Below are positions 33,723 to 43,237 of a stretch of 64,000 nucleotides of DNA, piece after piece. How positions within the stretch are numbered: position 1 is the first letter of the stretch; every line of letters begins with the position of its first letter. Made by a program: the position numbers and the translations under genes. A model generated the notes under the pieces. It saw only the letters and a list, made by a program, of their open reading frames with translations. It searched no databases and was not told the origin of the DNA. The stretch is from Leucobacter sp. Psy1 (GTDB lineage: Bacteria; Actinomycetota; Actinomycetes; Actinomycetales; Microbacteriaceae), in NCBI RefSeq assembly GCF_020096995.1, contig NZ_CP083692.1, forward strand, positions 1,116,001 through 1,180,000, written 5' to 3'.

Positions 33723-36671
33723 ATGCCCAGTAAGACTTCAGCGCGCGGAAAAACCGGGAAGGCCACCGGTACGTCGACGCGCGCGAACTCGAAGACTTCG
33801 GCGAAGACTTCGAAGACCCGTGTGCTCGCGGAAGCGCCCGAGCCCACCGAGGGCGTGATGGTCCGTGCCTGGCGCGGTCTGGGCCACGGAGTCGGGGCGG
33901 CAGCGCGGGCGTTCCGTCTCGAGCCTCTCGATCCGGCTGATCGCCGCGACGGAATCCCGCTCCTCTTGACGCTGATGGCGATCGCCGGTGCGGTCATCGA
34001 GTGGTTCCTCATCGGGCAACCGGTCGCGGTACAGCTGGATGCTTGGACGTTCGGCGCGCTCTTCGGTCGCCTCGCCTTCGGCTTGCCGATCATCATGATG
34101 GGGTTCGCGTTCTGGCTCTTCAACAATCCGTCGAGCGTCAGCGATAACCGACGTATCGCGATCGGTCTCTTCATCGCGATGCTCAGCATTTCCGGACTTT
34201 GCCATGTCTTCGGCGGTACACCGCGACCGGCTGACGGGATGGAGACTCTCGCGGCAGCTGGTGGGCTGCTCGGATGGCTCGTCGGTGCCCCGCTCTACGC
34301 ACTCACGGTGTGGGTTGCCGCCCCCGTGCTGTCGCTGCTGCTCGCGCTGGCTCTCCTCATCGTGACCAAGACGCCTCCCGGGCGCATCGCCCGCCGCCTG
34401 GGTGAGGCATACGCGTTCCTCTTCGGAGCCGTGGACGAGGACGACGAGACATCGCGGAGTCGCGCCGACGCCGCCGATGCCGATGCCGCAGCGGCGAAAC
34501 CGAAGCGCTCGAAGCGGAAGAGTCAGGAGACGCTCTTCGACCTCGAGGATGAGCCTGTCGAGACCGGGCAGCTACCCTGGTGGCGCCGCAACGCGTCGGG
34601 TCGCGAAGAGGATCCCGACTACGCCGACCAGGGAGCCGATGATGTCGACCGTGTGCTTCCGGGCGCCGAGGCTCCGGCTGCGGCTGCGGAGGGCGCGTTC
34701 GACAGCGCACTCGAGGATCCGCAGACCCACGCCCTCCCCGGCGACCTCCTCGGCGATATGGAGCAGGCGGAGGCGGCGGTCGCCGGTCGCGCTCCTCGTC
34801 CGGCGTCCGGTCTGGGAGACGACTCGTTCGAGCAGCCAGAGGGTATCCCTGAGACCCCGCCGGAGCATCCGCTCGAGACCGGGGCGGGTGACCGTACATT
34901 CGCGGTCGCTCCCGCGCATGAGCCGGCCGCTCCCGTCGACTACCAGCTGCCCGATCAGTACGAGCTCTCCGCGGGCGAACCCGGGAAGGCCCACACTCGG
35001 GCGAACGACGAGATCATGGAAGCGATCACGGAGGTGCTCGCTCAGTTCAAGGTCGATGCGTCGGTCACCGGCTTCTCGCGCGGGCCGACGGTCACGCAGT
35101 ACGAGGTGGAACTCGGACCCGGCGTGAAGGTTGAGAAGGTCACCCAGCTCTCGAAGAACTTGGCCTACGCGGTCGCGTCCAACGAGATCCGGATCCTCTC
35201 GCCGATCCCCGGCAAGAAGGCGATCGGTATCGAGATCCCGAACAAGGATCGGGAGAATGTTGCGCTCGGCGACGTGCTGCGCTCGGCGAAGGCTCAGCGC
35301 AGCGCGCATCCGATGACTATTGGTGTCGGCAAAGACGTCAAGGGCGGGTTCGTCGTCGCGAACCTCACCAAGATGCCGCACCTCCTCGTCGCCGGCGCGA
35401 CGGGTTCGGGCAAGTCCAGCTTCATCAACTCGATGATCACGAGCCTCCTCATGCGTGCCACGCCCGCTGAGGTGCGGATGGTACTGATCGACCCCAAGCG
35501 CGTCGAACTCACCATCTATCAGGGCGTGCCGCATCTCATCACCCCCATCATCACGAACCCCAAGAAGGCGGCAGAAGCGCTGCAGTGGGTCGTGAAAGAG
35601 ATGGATATGCGGTACGACGACCTGGCAAGCTTCGGGTTCCGTCACATCGACGATTTCAACGAAGCGGTGCGTTCTGGCTCGATCGTCCTCCCCGAGGGCA
35701 GCCAGCGAACACTGAAGCCGTACCCCTACCTGCTCGTTGTCATCGATGAGCTCGCCGACCTCATGCTCGTCGCACCGCGCGACGTCGAGGACTCGATTCA
35801 GCGCATCACCCAGCTCGCGCGCGCTGCCGGCATCCACCTCGTCCTCGCGACTCAGCGCCCGTCGGTCAACGTGGTCACCGGTGTCATCAAGTCGAACGTG
35901 CCGAGTAGGTACGCCTTCGCGGTCGCCTCGGGCACCGACTCCAAGGTGATCCTCGATGAAGTCGGCGCTGAGCGTCTGATCGGTCAAGGCGACGGCCTCC
36001 TGCTCGTGAACGGCGACTCGACGCCGATGCGCGTGCAGGGTGCTTGGGTGCCTGAGAACGAAATTCACCGCGTCGTCGAGCACGTCAAGTCGCAGGCGAT
36101 GCCCGAGTACCGCGCGGATGTCGCGCAGGCGGCCGAGAAGAAGGAGATCGATGCCGACATCGGCGACGATCTCGACGACCTCCTTGCCGCGATCGATCAG
36201 GTCGTCACCTCGCAGTTCGGTTCGACATCGATGCTCCAGCGAAAGCTCCGAGTAGGCTTCGCAAAAGCGGGGCGACTCATGGACCTCATGGAATCCCGTG
36301 GAATCGTCGGCCCCTCCGAAGGTTCCAAAGCTCGAGACGTCCTGGTCGCGCCCGAGCAGTTGCCCGAGGTGCTCGCCAGGATCACGGGGGACGGACCCGC
36401 TCCGCCTGCAGCGGCACCGCCTGCAGCAGCTCCGTCCGCAGCACCGATTTCGTCGCCCGCCGGGGGAGTCGCTGGACCGCACGCCGGCGGTGCAGCTCCG
36501 TCCGCAGCAGGGGAGGCAGTCACCGAGGTGCTGGCCCCGGCAGGATCGGGCAGCGCACGCTCGAGCGATGACGACCGCTACGACGATCCGATCGGGAGGG
36601 CGCAAGAGGGCCTCGAAGAGGTCGAGGCCGATTCCGACGAGGATGCATGGGGGCTGACCGGACGTGACTGA
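33723..36671 (+). CDS. ftsK: DNA translocase FtsK
   Basis: 982 residues. A basic N-terminus (about 75 residues) precedes four membrane helices (to about 215) and a long acidic linker (about 220-430). The motor follows: alpha/beta domains, Walker [10 protein letters not shown] near residue 557 and Walker [13 protein letters not shown] near 670. A winged-helix gamma domain ([20 protein letters not shown] to about 890) reads KOPS-type polarity sequences. It pumps DNA at the division septum and aids dimer resolution. Unusually, about 90 residues of Ala/Pro/Gly-rich then acidic sequence follow the gamma domain. pgsA overlaps its end by 8 bp. Confidence 0.96.
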   Translation: MPSKTSARGKTGKATGTSTRANSKTSAKTSKTRVLAEAPEPTEGVMVRAWRGLGHGVGAAARAFRLEPLDPADRRDGIPLLLTLMAIAGAVIEWFLIGQPVAVQLDAWTFGALFGRLAFGLPIIMMGFAFWLFNNPSSVSDNRRIAIGLFIAMLSISGLCHVFGGTPRPADGMETLAAAGGLLGWLVGAPLYALTVWVAAPVLSLLLALALLIVTKTPPGRIARRLGEAYAFLFGAVDEDDETSRSRADAADADAAAAKPKRSKRKSQETLFDLEDEPVETGQLPWWRRNASGREEDPDYADQGADDVDRVLPGAEAPAAAAEGAFDSALEDPQTHALPGDLLGDMEQAEAAVAGRAPRPASGLGDDSFEQPEGIPETPPEHPLETGAGDRTFAVAPAHEPAAPVDYQLPDQYELSAGEPGKAHTRANDEIMEAITEVLAQFKVDASVTGFSRGPTVTQYEVELGPGVKVEKVTQLSKNLAYAVASNEIRILSPIPGKKAIGIEIPNKDRENVALGDVLRSAKAQRSAHPMTIGVGKDVKGGFVVANLTKMPHLLVAGATGSGKSSFINSMITSLLMRATPAEVRMVLIDPKRVELTIYQGVPHLITPIITNPKKAAEALQWVVKEMDMRYDDLASFGFRHIDDFNEAVRSGSIVLPEGSQRTLKPYPYLLVVIDELADLMLVAPRDVEDSIQRITQLARAAGIHLVLATQRPSVNVVTGVIKSNVPSRYAFAVASGTDSKVILDEVGAERLIGQGDGLLLVNGDSTPMRVQGAWVPENEIHRVVEHVKSQAMPEYRADVAQAAEKKEIDADIGDDLDDLLAAIDQVVTSQFGSTSMLQRKLRVGFAKAGRLMDLMESRGIVGPSEGSKARDVLVAPEQLPEVLARITGDGPAPPAAAPPAAAPSAAPISSPAGGVAGPHAGGAAPSAAGEAVTEVLAPAGSGSARSSDDDRYDDPIGRAQEGLEEVEADSDEDAWGLTGRD
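36426..36509 (+). repeat. 18-bp direct repeat in the ftsK tail
   Basis: GCAGCTCCGTCCGCAGCA is repeated exactly at 36426-36443 and 36492-36509, within the Ala/Pro-rich extension that follows the gamma domain. Confidence 0.75.
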
Positions 36672-37245
36672 AGCGCAGACGCCCGCGCGACCGAGTAACT
36701 GGAACGCGCCGAACATCATCACGGCGGCGCGTATCGTTGCGACGCCGTTCTTCATCTGGATGCTGCTCGCAGACGGGGGAGAGATGGGGCCGCTCCGCTG
36801 GACGGCCGCCGCATTCTTCGTGGTCGCGATCGCGACCGATGCCTGGGACGGCTACCTTGCCCGGTCACGCAACCTCATCACCGATCTCGGAAAGCTCCTC
36901 GATCCGATCGCCGACAAGTTCCTCACCGGCGCTGCCCTGGTCGGCCTGTCGATCCTCGCGGAGCTCCCCTGGTGGGTCACGATCGTGGTGCTCGTCCGTG
37001 AAGTCGGAGTGACTGTGCATCGGCTGTTCGAAGCCCGCAGTATCGTGGTGGCAGCCGCCTGGATGGGCAAGCTGAAGACCGTCGCCCAGTCAGTGGCCAT
37101 CACCCTTGCGCTCCTCCCGCTCCCGGAAGTACTCGGCGACTGGTTCAACTGGGTGAACATCGTCACCATGACGATTGCCGTCGTGCTGACGATCGCAAGC
37201 GGTATCGACTACGTCATCAACGCCGTTCGTACGGCCCGGCGATAG
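36664..37245 (+). CDS. pgsA: CDP-diacylglycerol-glycerol-3-phosphate 3-phosphatidyltransferase
   Basis: 193 residues, integral membrane. The CDP-alcohol phosphotransferase motif is intact: [19 protein letters not shown], then [10 protein letters not shown], matching D..DG.AR...G..D...D. It makes phosphatidylglycerol phosphate for anionic phospholipids. GTG 36664 lies inside the end of ftsK (8-bp overlap), so translation is coupled. cinA follows by 8 bp. The ftsK-pgsA-cinA-clgR order is standard in actinobacteria. Confidence 0.93.
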   Translation: MTEAQTPARPSNWNAPNIITAARIVATPFFIWMLLADGGEMGPLRWTAAAFFVVAIATDAWDGYLARSRNLITDLGKLLDPIADKFLTGAALVGLSILAELPWWVTIVVLVREVGVTVHRLFEARSIVVAAAWMGKLKTVAQSVAITLALLPLPEVLGDWFNWVNIVTMTIAVVLTIASGIDYVINAVRTARR

Positions 37246-37253
37246 GGCACCGG

Positions 37254-37826
37254 GTGTCCGCGACGCCGGCCGCCGAGCTGATCCGTTTGGCGGGGGAGCG
37301 CGGAGGGCGGATCGCGGTCGCCGAGTCGCTCACGGGCGGGCGCTTGTCCGATGCCATCGTCTCGGTTCCCGGCGCATCCGCCGCCTTCTCGGGGGCGATC
37401 GTCGCGTACGACACGGCCCTCAAGCAGAGGCTCCTGGGGGTGGATGGCGAGCTTCTCCGGCGCCGAGGTCCGGTCGACCCCGAGGTCGCGAAGCAGATGG
37501 CCTCGGGTGTGAGGCGAGCCTGCGCCGTGCCCGGTGACGGAGCAGGCGTCGAGGTGGCTTGCCCTCGCGTCGCGCCTGCGATGCTCGGGATCGCCACCAC
37601 CGGTGTGGCGGGCCCCGATCCGGATCCGCAGACCGGGCAGGGGGCCGGCACGGTGTGGATCGGAGTGAGCCTGGCGGATTCCGCCGTGGCGACGGGCGAG
37701 CGAGCGTGGGCGGTGCGGTTGCCGGTGGTGCAGGGTTCGCGGGAGCAGGTGCGGGTGGCGACCGTCACGCAGGCGGTGCGGCTCGGGGTCGCGGCATTGC
37801 GCGGAGATTTCGCTGAACTTGAGTGA
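37254..37826 (+). CDS. cinA: CinA C-terminal domain protein (NMN amidohydrolase type)
   Basis: 190 residues consisting only of the CinA C-terminal (PncC-like) domain: RIAVAESLTGGRLSDAIVSV, SGAIVAYDTALKQRLLGV, LGIATTGVAGPDPDPQTGQG and GTVWIGVSL. Enzymes of this family deamidate nicotinamide mononucleotide, recycling NAD breakdown products. The loop after the third strand (DGAGVEVACPRVAPAM) is somewhat longer than usual. GTG 37254 lies 8 bp after pgsA. Its stop codon falls exactly in the loop of a strong hairpin that likely ends the ftsK-pgsA-cinA transcript. Confidence 0.9.
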   Translation: MSATPAAELIRLAGERGGRIAVAESLTGGRLSDAIVSVPGASAAFSGAIVAYDTALKQRLLGVDGELLRRRGPVDPEVAKQMASGVRRACAVPGDGAGVEVACPRVAPAMLGIATTGVAGPDPDPQTGQGAGTVWIGVSLADSAVATGERAWAVRLPVVQGSREQVRVATVTQAVRLGVAALRGDFAELE

Positions 37827-37847
37827 AGCCCGCTCAAGTTCAGCGAA
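37809..37847 (+). terminator. cinA terminator hairpin enclosing the stop codon
   Basis: TTCGCTGAACTTGAG (37809-37823) and CTCAAGTTCAGCGAA (37833-37847) form a perfect 15-bp stem with a 9-nt loop; the cinA TGA stop (37824-37826) is the first codon of the loop. No T-tract follows. Confidence 0.65.
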
Positions 37848-37938
37848 GACTCAGGAATAGTCTCGGTAGTCTCTGAGTTGTTTCCTGTGATGCCGGTAAT
37901 GAATCGGCACTTCCGTGGCGACCTGACAAGCGCGCGGG

Positions 37939-37967
37939 TAGAGTGGGACCACGATCACACGTCGTGG
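37939..37967 (+). promoter_or_regulatory. clgR promoter and 5' hairpin
   Basis: TAGAGT (37939-37944) is the likely -10. CCACGA (37949-37954) pairs with TCGTGG (37962-37967), so the mRNA would start with a hairpin. Further upstream TAGTCTC is directly repeated (around 37858-37873) between ACTCAG and CTGAGT arms; an operator is possible there. Confidence 0.35.
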
Positions 37968-37987
37968 AAGTCAGAAGGAGGGTGCAC

Positions 37988-38308
37988 ATGGTGCTGTTTC
38001 GTCAGGAGATCGGTGACGTGCTCCGCGACTTCCGCCTGCAGAAGGGCCGGACGCTGAGACAGGTCGCCGGTGAGGCCAGCGTGGCTCTCGGCTATCTCAG
38101 CGAGGTCGAGCGCGGGCAGAAGGAAGCGTCGAGCGAGATCCTCGCCGCGGTGGCCGAAGCGCTGGATACGCCGCTCTCGGTGATCCTCGGTGAGGTCAGC
38201 GAGCGCTACACGGTTGCTGAAGGCCTGAATGTTCGGCTGGGTGATCGGGTTCCCGACACGGTTCCCGACGATCTCGTCACGGACTTCACTCCCGAGCTGG
38301 TTCCATAA
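37988..38308 (+). CDS. clgR: ClgR-type XRE family transcriptional activator
   Basis: 106 residues from ATG 37988, which has AAGGAGG 7 nt upstream; the longer frame from 37943 is rejected. A single HTH_3 domain ([20 protein letters not shown], then [20 protein letters not shown] and [15 protein letters not shown]) closely resembles ClgR of Corynebacterium, Streptomyces and Mycobacterium, which activates clp protease and other proteostasis genes. Its place between cinA and recA supports this. ClgR is normally removed by Clp proteolysis through its C-terminus; the end here (DFTPELVP) is not the classical Ala-Ala degron, so turnover may differ. Confidence 0.85.
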   Translation: MVLFRQEIGDVLRDFRLQKGRTLRQVAGEASVALGYLSEVERGQKEASSEILAAVAEALDTPLSVILGEVSERYTVAEGLNVRLGDRVPDTVPDDLVTDFTPELVP

Positions 38309-38315
38309 GGGTCCC

Positions 38316-38537
38316 GTGCGGCTGAGTGAGTTTCAGCGCGCGATGGCCGAGGAGTTCGGGCAAGCCTATTCGGGGGTGCTGATCAGGGATCACTGGCTTT
38401 CGAAGCTCGGCGGTACTCCGGCGGACGCTCTTGAGCGCGGAGTTCCCGCGCGGACGGTCTGGGTCGAGCTCTGCGAGGATCTCCAGGTGCCCCCGGACCG
38501 GCGTTATGGGCGTGGACTGCGAGAGCCGAATCGGTGA
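38316..38537 (+). CDS. DUF3046 family protein
   Basis: 73 residues from GTG 38316, 7 bp after clgR; a longer open frame upstream lies within clgR and is rejected. The sequence matches the small DUF3046 family: RLSEFQRAMAEEFGQAYSGV, LIRDHWLSKLGGTPADALERG and TVWVELCEDLQVPPDRRYG. The family is restricted to actinobacteria, sits between clgR and recA, and has no known function. It is followed directly by a very stable terminator. Confidence 0.85.
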   Translation: MRLSEFQRAMAEEFGQAYSGVLIRDHWLSKLGGTPADALERGVPARTVWVELCEDLQVPPDRRYGRGLREPNR

Positions 38538-38543
38538 GTGCTC

Positions 38544-38579
38544 CCGGTGCCCCGGAGGGTGATCCCTCCGGGGCACCGG
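38544..38579 (+). terminator. terminator after DUF3046 gene
   Basis: CCGGTGCCCCGGAGGG and CCCTCCGGGGCACCGG form a perfect 16-bp stem with loop TGAT, 6 bp after the stop codon. There is no T-tract. It isolates clgR from recA. Confidence 0.8.
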
Positions 38580-38853
38580 TGTGTCTGCCCCGAGTTGTGC
38601 TGGTTCGATGCGCGACACGCGGTTCGAGCGAACACATATCCCGAAGATGTGTTCGAACTTTGGTATTGTCGTGCACAGGTGAGGTGATCGGGGATCCGAT
38701 CCCGAGTTCCGTGAATCTGGCTCCGATGTCAGAGGTGCGGCCTAGGGTTTTCCTGAACACCCCACTACGCCTTGTCGGTGACTCCGGAACGTTGGAGGCC
38801 GACAGCCGGTAGGCGGCAGAACGCGGAGAGATCCGCCCAATCGAGGAGAGACC
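38580..38853 (+). promoter_or_regulatory. recA promoter region and long leader
   Basis: This gene-free stretch holds the SOS box, a -10 TATTGT (38664-38669) and a leader of about 180 nt. CGAACACAT (38629-38637) and ATGTGTTCG (38647-38655) form a perfect 9-bp inverted repeat around the promoter. A GNRA-type hairpin GCGGA-GAGA-TCCGC lies at 38823-38836, just before the ribosome binding site GAGGAGAG. Confidence 0.6.
38641..38656 (+). promoter_or_regulatory. LexA (SOS) box of recA
   Basis: CCGAAGATGTGTTCGA matches 14 of 16 positions of the actinobacterial SOS box as described for Corynebacterium (TCGAAMANNTGTTCGA). It overlaps the -35 region of a promoter with -10 TATTGT 8 bp downstream. Confidence 0.8.
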
Positions 38854-39924
38854 ATGGCAGCACCCAAGAATCGCGAGAAAGCACTCGACGCGGCGCTCGC
38901 GAACATCGACAAGCAGTTCGGTAAGGGCGCGATCATGCGCCTCGGCAGTCAGGAGCGAGAGGCCGTCGAGGTCATCCAGACCGGCTCGGTCGCACTGGAC
39001 GTCGCGCTCGGTATCGGCGGGCTGCCCCGTGGCCGCATTGTGGAGATCTATGGGCCCGAGTCGTCGGGTAAGACCACGCTGACGCTGCACGCGATCGCCA
39101 ACGCTCAGCGGAACGGCGGTATCGCCGCGTTCATCGATGCGGAGCACGCGCTCGATCCCGACTATGCGCAGAAGCTCGGTGTTGACATCGACGCGCTGCT
39201 GGTCTCGCAGCCGGATACGGGGGAGCAGGCGCTCGAGATCGCAGACATGCTCATCCGGTCGGGGTCCGTCGACCTCGTCGTGATCGACTCCGTCGCGGCG
39301 CTCGTGCCGAAGGCCGAGATCGACGGCGATATGGGAGACAGCCACGTGGGCTTGCAGGCCAGGCTCATGTCCCAGGCGCTGCGCAAGATGACTGGTGGCC
39401 TGAACGCGACGAAGACCACGGCGATCTTCATCAATCAGCTGCGCGAGAAGGTCGGCGTGTTCTTCGGCAGCCCGGAGACCACTTCAGGTGGAAAAGCGCT
39501 CAAGTTCTACGCCTCCGTCAGGCTCGACATCCGCCGCATTCAGACCCTCAAGGAGGGGACGGACGCGGTCGGCAACCGCACCCGCGTGAAGGTCGTCAAG
39601 AACAAGATGGCGCCGCCCTTCAAGCAGGCCGAGTTCGACATCCTGTACGGCCACGGGATCTCCCGTGAAGGTTCCCTCATCGACTACGGCGTGGAGCAGG
39701 GGCTCGTCAAGAAGAGCGGGGCCTGGTACACCTACGACGGTGACCAGCTCGGGCAGGGTATGGAGAACGCCCGCCGGTTCCTTGTCGAGCACGCCGATAT
39801 CGCCGCCGAGATCGAGGAGAAGATCCTCACGAAACTCGGCGTGAACGGGCGGGGCGCGGCTGAGCCCGAGGCCGAGGCGGAAGCCGAGGTCGCTCCGATC
39901 CGCGACGAGCGCCTCGGAGCCTAA
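38854..39924 (+). CDS. recA: recombinase RecA
   Basis: 356 residues. Walker [12 protein letters not shown] near residue 67, the canonical segments [59 protein letters not shown], and the L2-type loop [20 protein letters not shown]. No intein is present. It forms filaments on single-stranded DNA, promotes strand exchange and triggers LexA self-cleavage. ATG 38854 has GAGGAGAG upstream. A strong SOS box precedes the promoter. recX starts 6 bp after the stop, as in most actinobacteria. Confidence 0.98.
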   Translation: MAAPKNREKALDAALANIDKQFGKGAIMRLGSQEREAVEVIQTGSVALDVALGIGGLPRGRIVEIYGPESSGKTTLTLHAIANAQRNGGIAAFIDAEHALDPDYAQKLGVDIDALLVSQPDTGEQALEIADMLIRSGSVDLVVIDSVAALVPKAEIDGDMGDSHVGLQARLMSQALRKMTGGLNATKTTAIFINQLREKVGVFFGSPETTSGGKALKFYASVRLDIRRIQTLKEGTDAVGNRTRVKVVKNKMAPPFKQAEFDILYGHGISREGSLIDYGVEQGLVKKSGAWYTYDGDQLGQGMENARRFLVEHADIAAEIEEKILTKLGVNGRGAAEPEAEAEAEVAPIRDERLGA

Positions 39925-39930
39925 GCGCTC

Positions 39931-40716
39931 ATGGCTGTACGTTTTCGACCGTCACCCGGAGACGCGGAGCGGCCGCAGGGAGAGGACCGCGGCGATCTCG
40001 CCGAGGTGATCTCCCTGCGGTCCAAGCTGCCCCAGCGCGAGTGGGCGCAACCCCAGCGGGAGTGGGCGACCGCGGAGCAAGAGCCCGAGCCCGAGTCGGA
40101 TTTCGACGGAGAGCGGGAGGATGCGTCGCCTTCCGCTCCCGTCGAACTGCACCCGATCCGATCGCTGCCGACTGCGGCTCCGACGGAGCAGCCCTCGGAC
40201 CCTGCGCGAGAATCCGCGTCTGAGGGCCCGCAACGCACGACGCACGAGGACGCAGTGCGCGTGCTCGGACGCAAAGCTCGCTCGAGCGGGGAGCTCAGGC
40301 GTGATCTGGAGCGGCTCGGCCACGACCCGCACGAGGTCAGCGACGTGATCGACGAGTTCCGAGAGAGCCTGTACCTCGACGATGTCGGCCTGGCACGAAT
40401 CGTCACCGAAAAGCTTCGCGACACGAAGGGCGCGAGTCGGGGTCAGATTCGCCGGAAGCTCCAGGAGCGCTTCTTCGACGACGCCGCGATCGAAGCGGCG
40501 CTCGCCGACCTCGACGAGGAACAGGAAGACGAGCTGCTCCGTACCGCGGCAGAAGACCGGGCCAGGCGCCTCACCGGCCTCGATCCGCAGACCGCTGAAC
40601 GGCGACTCCTCGGATATCTCGCCAGACGCGGGTGGGGCGGCGAGCCGGCGAGACGTGCGGTCCGCGACGCGCTGCAGGGCCGCGGTCGCGGCGGGTCGGG
40701 CGTCCGGTTCCAGTGA
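39931..40716 (+). CDS. recX: RecX regulatory protein with long N-terminal extension
   Basis: 261 residues. The conserved RecX part starts near residue 105 (EDAVRVLGRKARSSGELRRD) and holds three helical repeats (VSDVIDEFRESLYLDDVGLA, RGQIRRKLQERFFDDAAIEA, RLLGYLARRGWGGEPARRAV). RecX binds RecA filaments and limits their activity. The first 100 residues are hydrophilic, acidic and Pro-rich with a tandem PQREWA duplication (LPQREWAQPQREWAT). This extension is much longer than in E. coli RecX. ATG 39931 is close behind recA; no other start with a better ribosome binding site is apparent. Confidence 0.9.
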   Translation: MAVRFRPSPGDAERPQGEDRGDLAEVISLRSKLPQREWAQPQREWATAEQEPEPESDFDGEREDASPSAPVELHPIRSLPTAAPTEQPSDPARESASEGPQRTTHEDAVRVLGRKARSSGELRRDLERLGHDPHEVSDVIDEFRESLYLDDVGLARIVTEKLRDTKGASRGQIRRKLQERFFDDAAIEAALADLDEEQEDELLRTAAEDRARRLTGLDPQTAERRLLGYLARRGWGGEPARRAVRDALQGRGRGGSGVRFQ

Positions 40717-40738
40717 GCCTGGCGAACTGACGCGACGG

Positions 40739-40744
40739 TAGAAT
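40739..40744 (+). promoter_or_regulatory. miaB -10 element (leaderless)
   Basis: TAGAAT ends 7 nt before ATG 40752; no ribosome binding site. Confidence 0.5.
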
Positions 40745-40751
40745 CGACACC

Positions 40752-42290
40752 ATGTGTCCCACTCCCGCTGACTCCACCGTGATCGACCCGTCGCCCGCCG
40801 CGCTGCGGGCCGACGGGTCGCCGCGCAGCTACTCGGTGCGCACCCTGGGCTGCCAGATGAACGTCCACGACTCGGAACGCCTGTCAGGGTCACTCGAAGC
40901 CGCCGGGTACACCGCGGCTGCGCCCGACGAGCAGGCCGACGTCGTCGTCATCAACACCTGCGCGGTCCGCGAGAACGCGGCAAACAAGCTCTACGGCAAC
41001 CTCGGCCAGCTCGCCAAGGTCAAGCGAGAGCACGACGGATTCCAGATCGCCGTCGGCGGGTGTCTCGCGCAGAAGGACCAGGGTGCCATCGTCGAACAGG
41101 CGCCCTGGGTCGACGTGGTCTTCGGCACCCACAACATGGGGTCCTTGCCGGCACTGCTCGAACGAGCGCGGCACAACTCGGAAGCCCAGGTCGAGATCCT
41201 CGAATCGCTCGAAGTCTTCCCCTCGACGCTGCCGACGAAACGAGACTCGGCCTCCAGCGGCTGGGTCTCGATCTCGGTCGGATGCAACAACACCTGCACC
41301 TTCTGCATCGTGCCCGCGCTGCGCGGCAAGGAGAAGGACCGTCGCCCGGGTGACATCCTCGCGGAGGTGCAAGCGCTCGTCGATGACGGAGCGATCGAGA
41401 TCACGCTGCTCGGGCAGAACGTGAACACCTACGGTGTCGAGTTCGGCGACCGTCAGGCATTCGGCAAGCTCCTGCGGGCGATGGGTGAGATCGAGGGGCT
41501 CGAGCGCGTGCGCTTCACCAGCCCGCACCCCGCGGCCTTCACCGACGACGTCATCGCTGCGATGGCGGAGACCCCCAACGTGATGCCGTCCCTGCACATG
41601 CCGCTGCAGTCGGGCTCCGACGCGATCCTCAAGGCGATGCGACGGTCGTACCGGTCGCGCCGGTTCCTCGGCATTCTCGATCGGGTGCGCGAGCAGATCC
41701 CGCACGCGGCGATCACGACCGACATCATCGTCGGATTCCCCGGCGAGACGGAAGAGGACTTCCAGGAGACCATGCGGGTCGTCGAGGCGTCCCGATTCTC
41801 GAGCGCCTTTACGTTCCAGTACTCCATCAGGCCGGGCACTCCCGCGGCCACCATGGACGATCAGGTCCCGAAGGAAGTCGTGCAGGAGCGGTTCGAACGT
41901 CTCACCGCACTTCAGGAGCGGATGTCGCTCTCGGAGAACGAGGCGCTGATCGGATCACTGCAGGAGGTGCTCGTCGCCGCGGGTGAAGGGCGGAAGAACG
42001 AGGCCACCCAGCGGTTCTCGGGTCGCGCCGAGGACAACCGGCTCGTGCACTTCGCGCTGCCCGACGGCAGCGAGCGGCCACGCCCCGGCGACGTGGTCAC
42101 GGTCAGGATCACCGACGCTGCGCCGCACTTCCTCCTCGCCGACGACACCGCGGCGGTGCGGATCAGGCGCACGCGCGCCGGCGACGCGTGGGACCGCAGG
42201 CAAGCGGACAGCTGCGGAGTGCCGTCACCTGGTGTCTCCGCTGCACCTGGCGCCGTCAACCTCGGTCTGCCGACGCTTCGCATCCGATGA
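40752..42290 (+). CDS. miaB: tRNA-2-methylthio-N6-dimethylallyladenosine synthase
   Basis: 512 residues. The UPF0004 domain supplies three Fe-S cysteines ([32 protein letters not shown]); the radical SAM core has [18 protein letters not shown]; a TRAM domain ends the protein (from about residue 395). It adds a methylthio group to isopentenyl-adenosine 37 in tRNA, using the product of MiaA, encoded directly downstream with a 4-bp overlap. ATG 40752 follows a leaderless promoter. The C-terminal 30 residues ([19 protein letters not shown]) extend past TRAM and are variable in the family. Confidence 0.96.
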   Translation: MCPTPADSTVIDPSPAALRADGSPRSYSVRTLGCQMNVHDSERLSGSLEAAGYTAAAPDEQADVVVINTCAVRENAANKLYGNLGQLAKVKREHDGFQIAVGGCLAQKDQGAIVEQAPWVDVVFGTHNMGSLPALLERARHNSEAQVEILESLEVFPSTLPTKRDSASSGWVSISVGCNNTCTFCIVPALRGKEKDRRPGDILAEVQALVDDGAIEITLLGQNVNTYGVEFGDRQAFGKLLRAMGEIEGLERVRFTSPHPAAFTDDVIAAMAETPNVMPSLHMPLQSGSDAILKAMRRSYRSRRFLGILDRVREQIPHAAITTDIIVGFPGETEEDFQETMRVVEASRFSSAFTFQYSIRPGTPAATMDDQVPKEVVQERFERLTALQERMSLSENEALIGSLQEVLVAAGEGRKNEATQRFSGRAEDNRLVHFALPDGSERPRPGDVVTVRITDAAPHFLLADDTAAVRIRRTRAGDAWDRRQADSCGVPSPGVSAAPGAVNLGLPTLRIR

Positions 42291-43201
42291 CCGCGGGCGG
42301 TTCGTCGCGGCTGTGGGTCGTCGTCGGCGCGACGGGCACCGGCAAGTCGGGTCTCTCGCTGGACCTCGCCGAGCGAATCGGGGAGACGGGCCGCACCGCG
42401 GAGATCGTGAACGCCGATGCCATGCAGGTGTACCGCGGCATGGACATCGGCACCGCGAAAGTCCCCGTTGCCGAGCGACGCGGTATTCCCCATCATCTGT
42501 TCGACGTCCTCGAGCCCTCCGAGGAGTCGACCGTCGCGTGGTACCAGCCGACGGTGCGCGAGACGATCGCGCAGGTGTTCGCTCGCGGCGCCGATGCGAT
42601 ATTGGTCGGCGGATCCGGACTGTACGTTTCGAGCGCGATCTACGACTTCCGCTTCCCGCCGCGCGACCACGCGATCCGAGCTCGCTTTGAAGCCGAGCTC
42701 GAGGTCGTCGGCGTAGATGAATTGTTCTCGCGTCTCGAGCGCCTCGACCCCGCCGCCGCTGCGGTTGTGGACGGCCGGAACGGCCGCAGAGTCGTGCGTG
42801 CGCTCGAACTGCACGAGCTCGGTGAGTCGGCCCACGGCACGCTCCCTGAGACACCGGAGCTCTGGGCGCCCGACACTCGGATCGTCGGTGTGCACGCCGA
42901 GCGCGGTGCACTCGTGGAACGACTCGACCGCCGGGTGGAGGCCATGTGGGCGGACGGAATCGTCGCCGAGGTGCGCGAACTCATTCCGCGCGGCATCGGC
43001 GACGGCCCGACCGCGTCGCGGGCCATCGGGTACGCTCAGGCTCTCGCGCAGCTGAACGGTGAACTGTCGCAGGACGAGGCGATCTCTGAGACACAGCGGC
43101 TCACCCGGCGCTATGCCAGGCGACAAGTGAGCTGGTTCCGCCGGTACCCGGACGTCACCTGGCTCGATGCGCCTGACGTCGGGGCCATCGAGCGCACCTG
43201 A
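42287..43201 (+). CDS. miaA: tRNA dimethylallyltransferase
   Basis: 304 residues from ATG 42287, overlapping the miaB stop (ATGA); the longer frame from 42188 is inside miaB. P-loop [20 protein letters not shown] is at the N-terminus, with [41 protein letters not shown] and [18 protein letters not shown], all family signatures. It transfers dimethylallyl from DMAPP to adenosine 37 of UNN-decoding tRNAs, the step before MiaB. The pair is translationally coupled. Confidence 0.96.
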   Translation: MTAGGSSRLWVVVGATGTGKSGLSLDLAERIGETGRTAEIVNADAMQVYRGMDIGTAKVPVAERRGIPHHLFDVLEPSEESTVAWYQPTVRETIAQVFARGADAILVGGSGLYVSSAIYDFRFPPRDHAIRARFEAELEVVGVDELFSRLERLDPAAAAVVDGRNGRRVVRALELHELGESAHGTLPETPELWAPDTRIVGVHAERGALVERLDRRVEAMWADGIVAEVRELIPRGIGDGPTASRAIGYAQALAQLNGELSQDEAISETQRLTRRYARRQVSWFRRYPDVTWLDAPDVGAIERT

Positions 43202-43224
43202 AGCTCAGCGGGTACCAGACTCTC

Positions 43225-43230
43225 TAGACT
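43225..43230 (+). promoter_or_regulatory. dapF -10 element (leaderless)
   Basis: TAGACT ends 7 nt before ATG 43238; no ribosome binding site. Confidence 0.5.
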
Positions 43231-43237
43231 GGTGGGC

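Noticed and set aside
34572-36755. 727-codon minus-strand ORF opposite ftsK
   Set aside because: Antisense artefact; no family features.
38612-38640. GGTTCGA motifs resembling a tRNA T-loop
   Set aside because: No acceptor stem, D-loop or anticodon arm can be drawn; they belong to the recA regulatory region.
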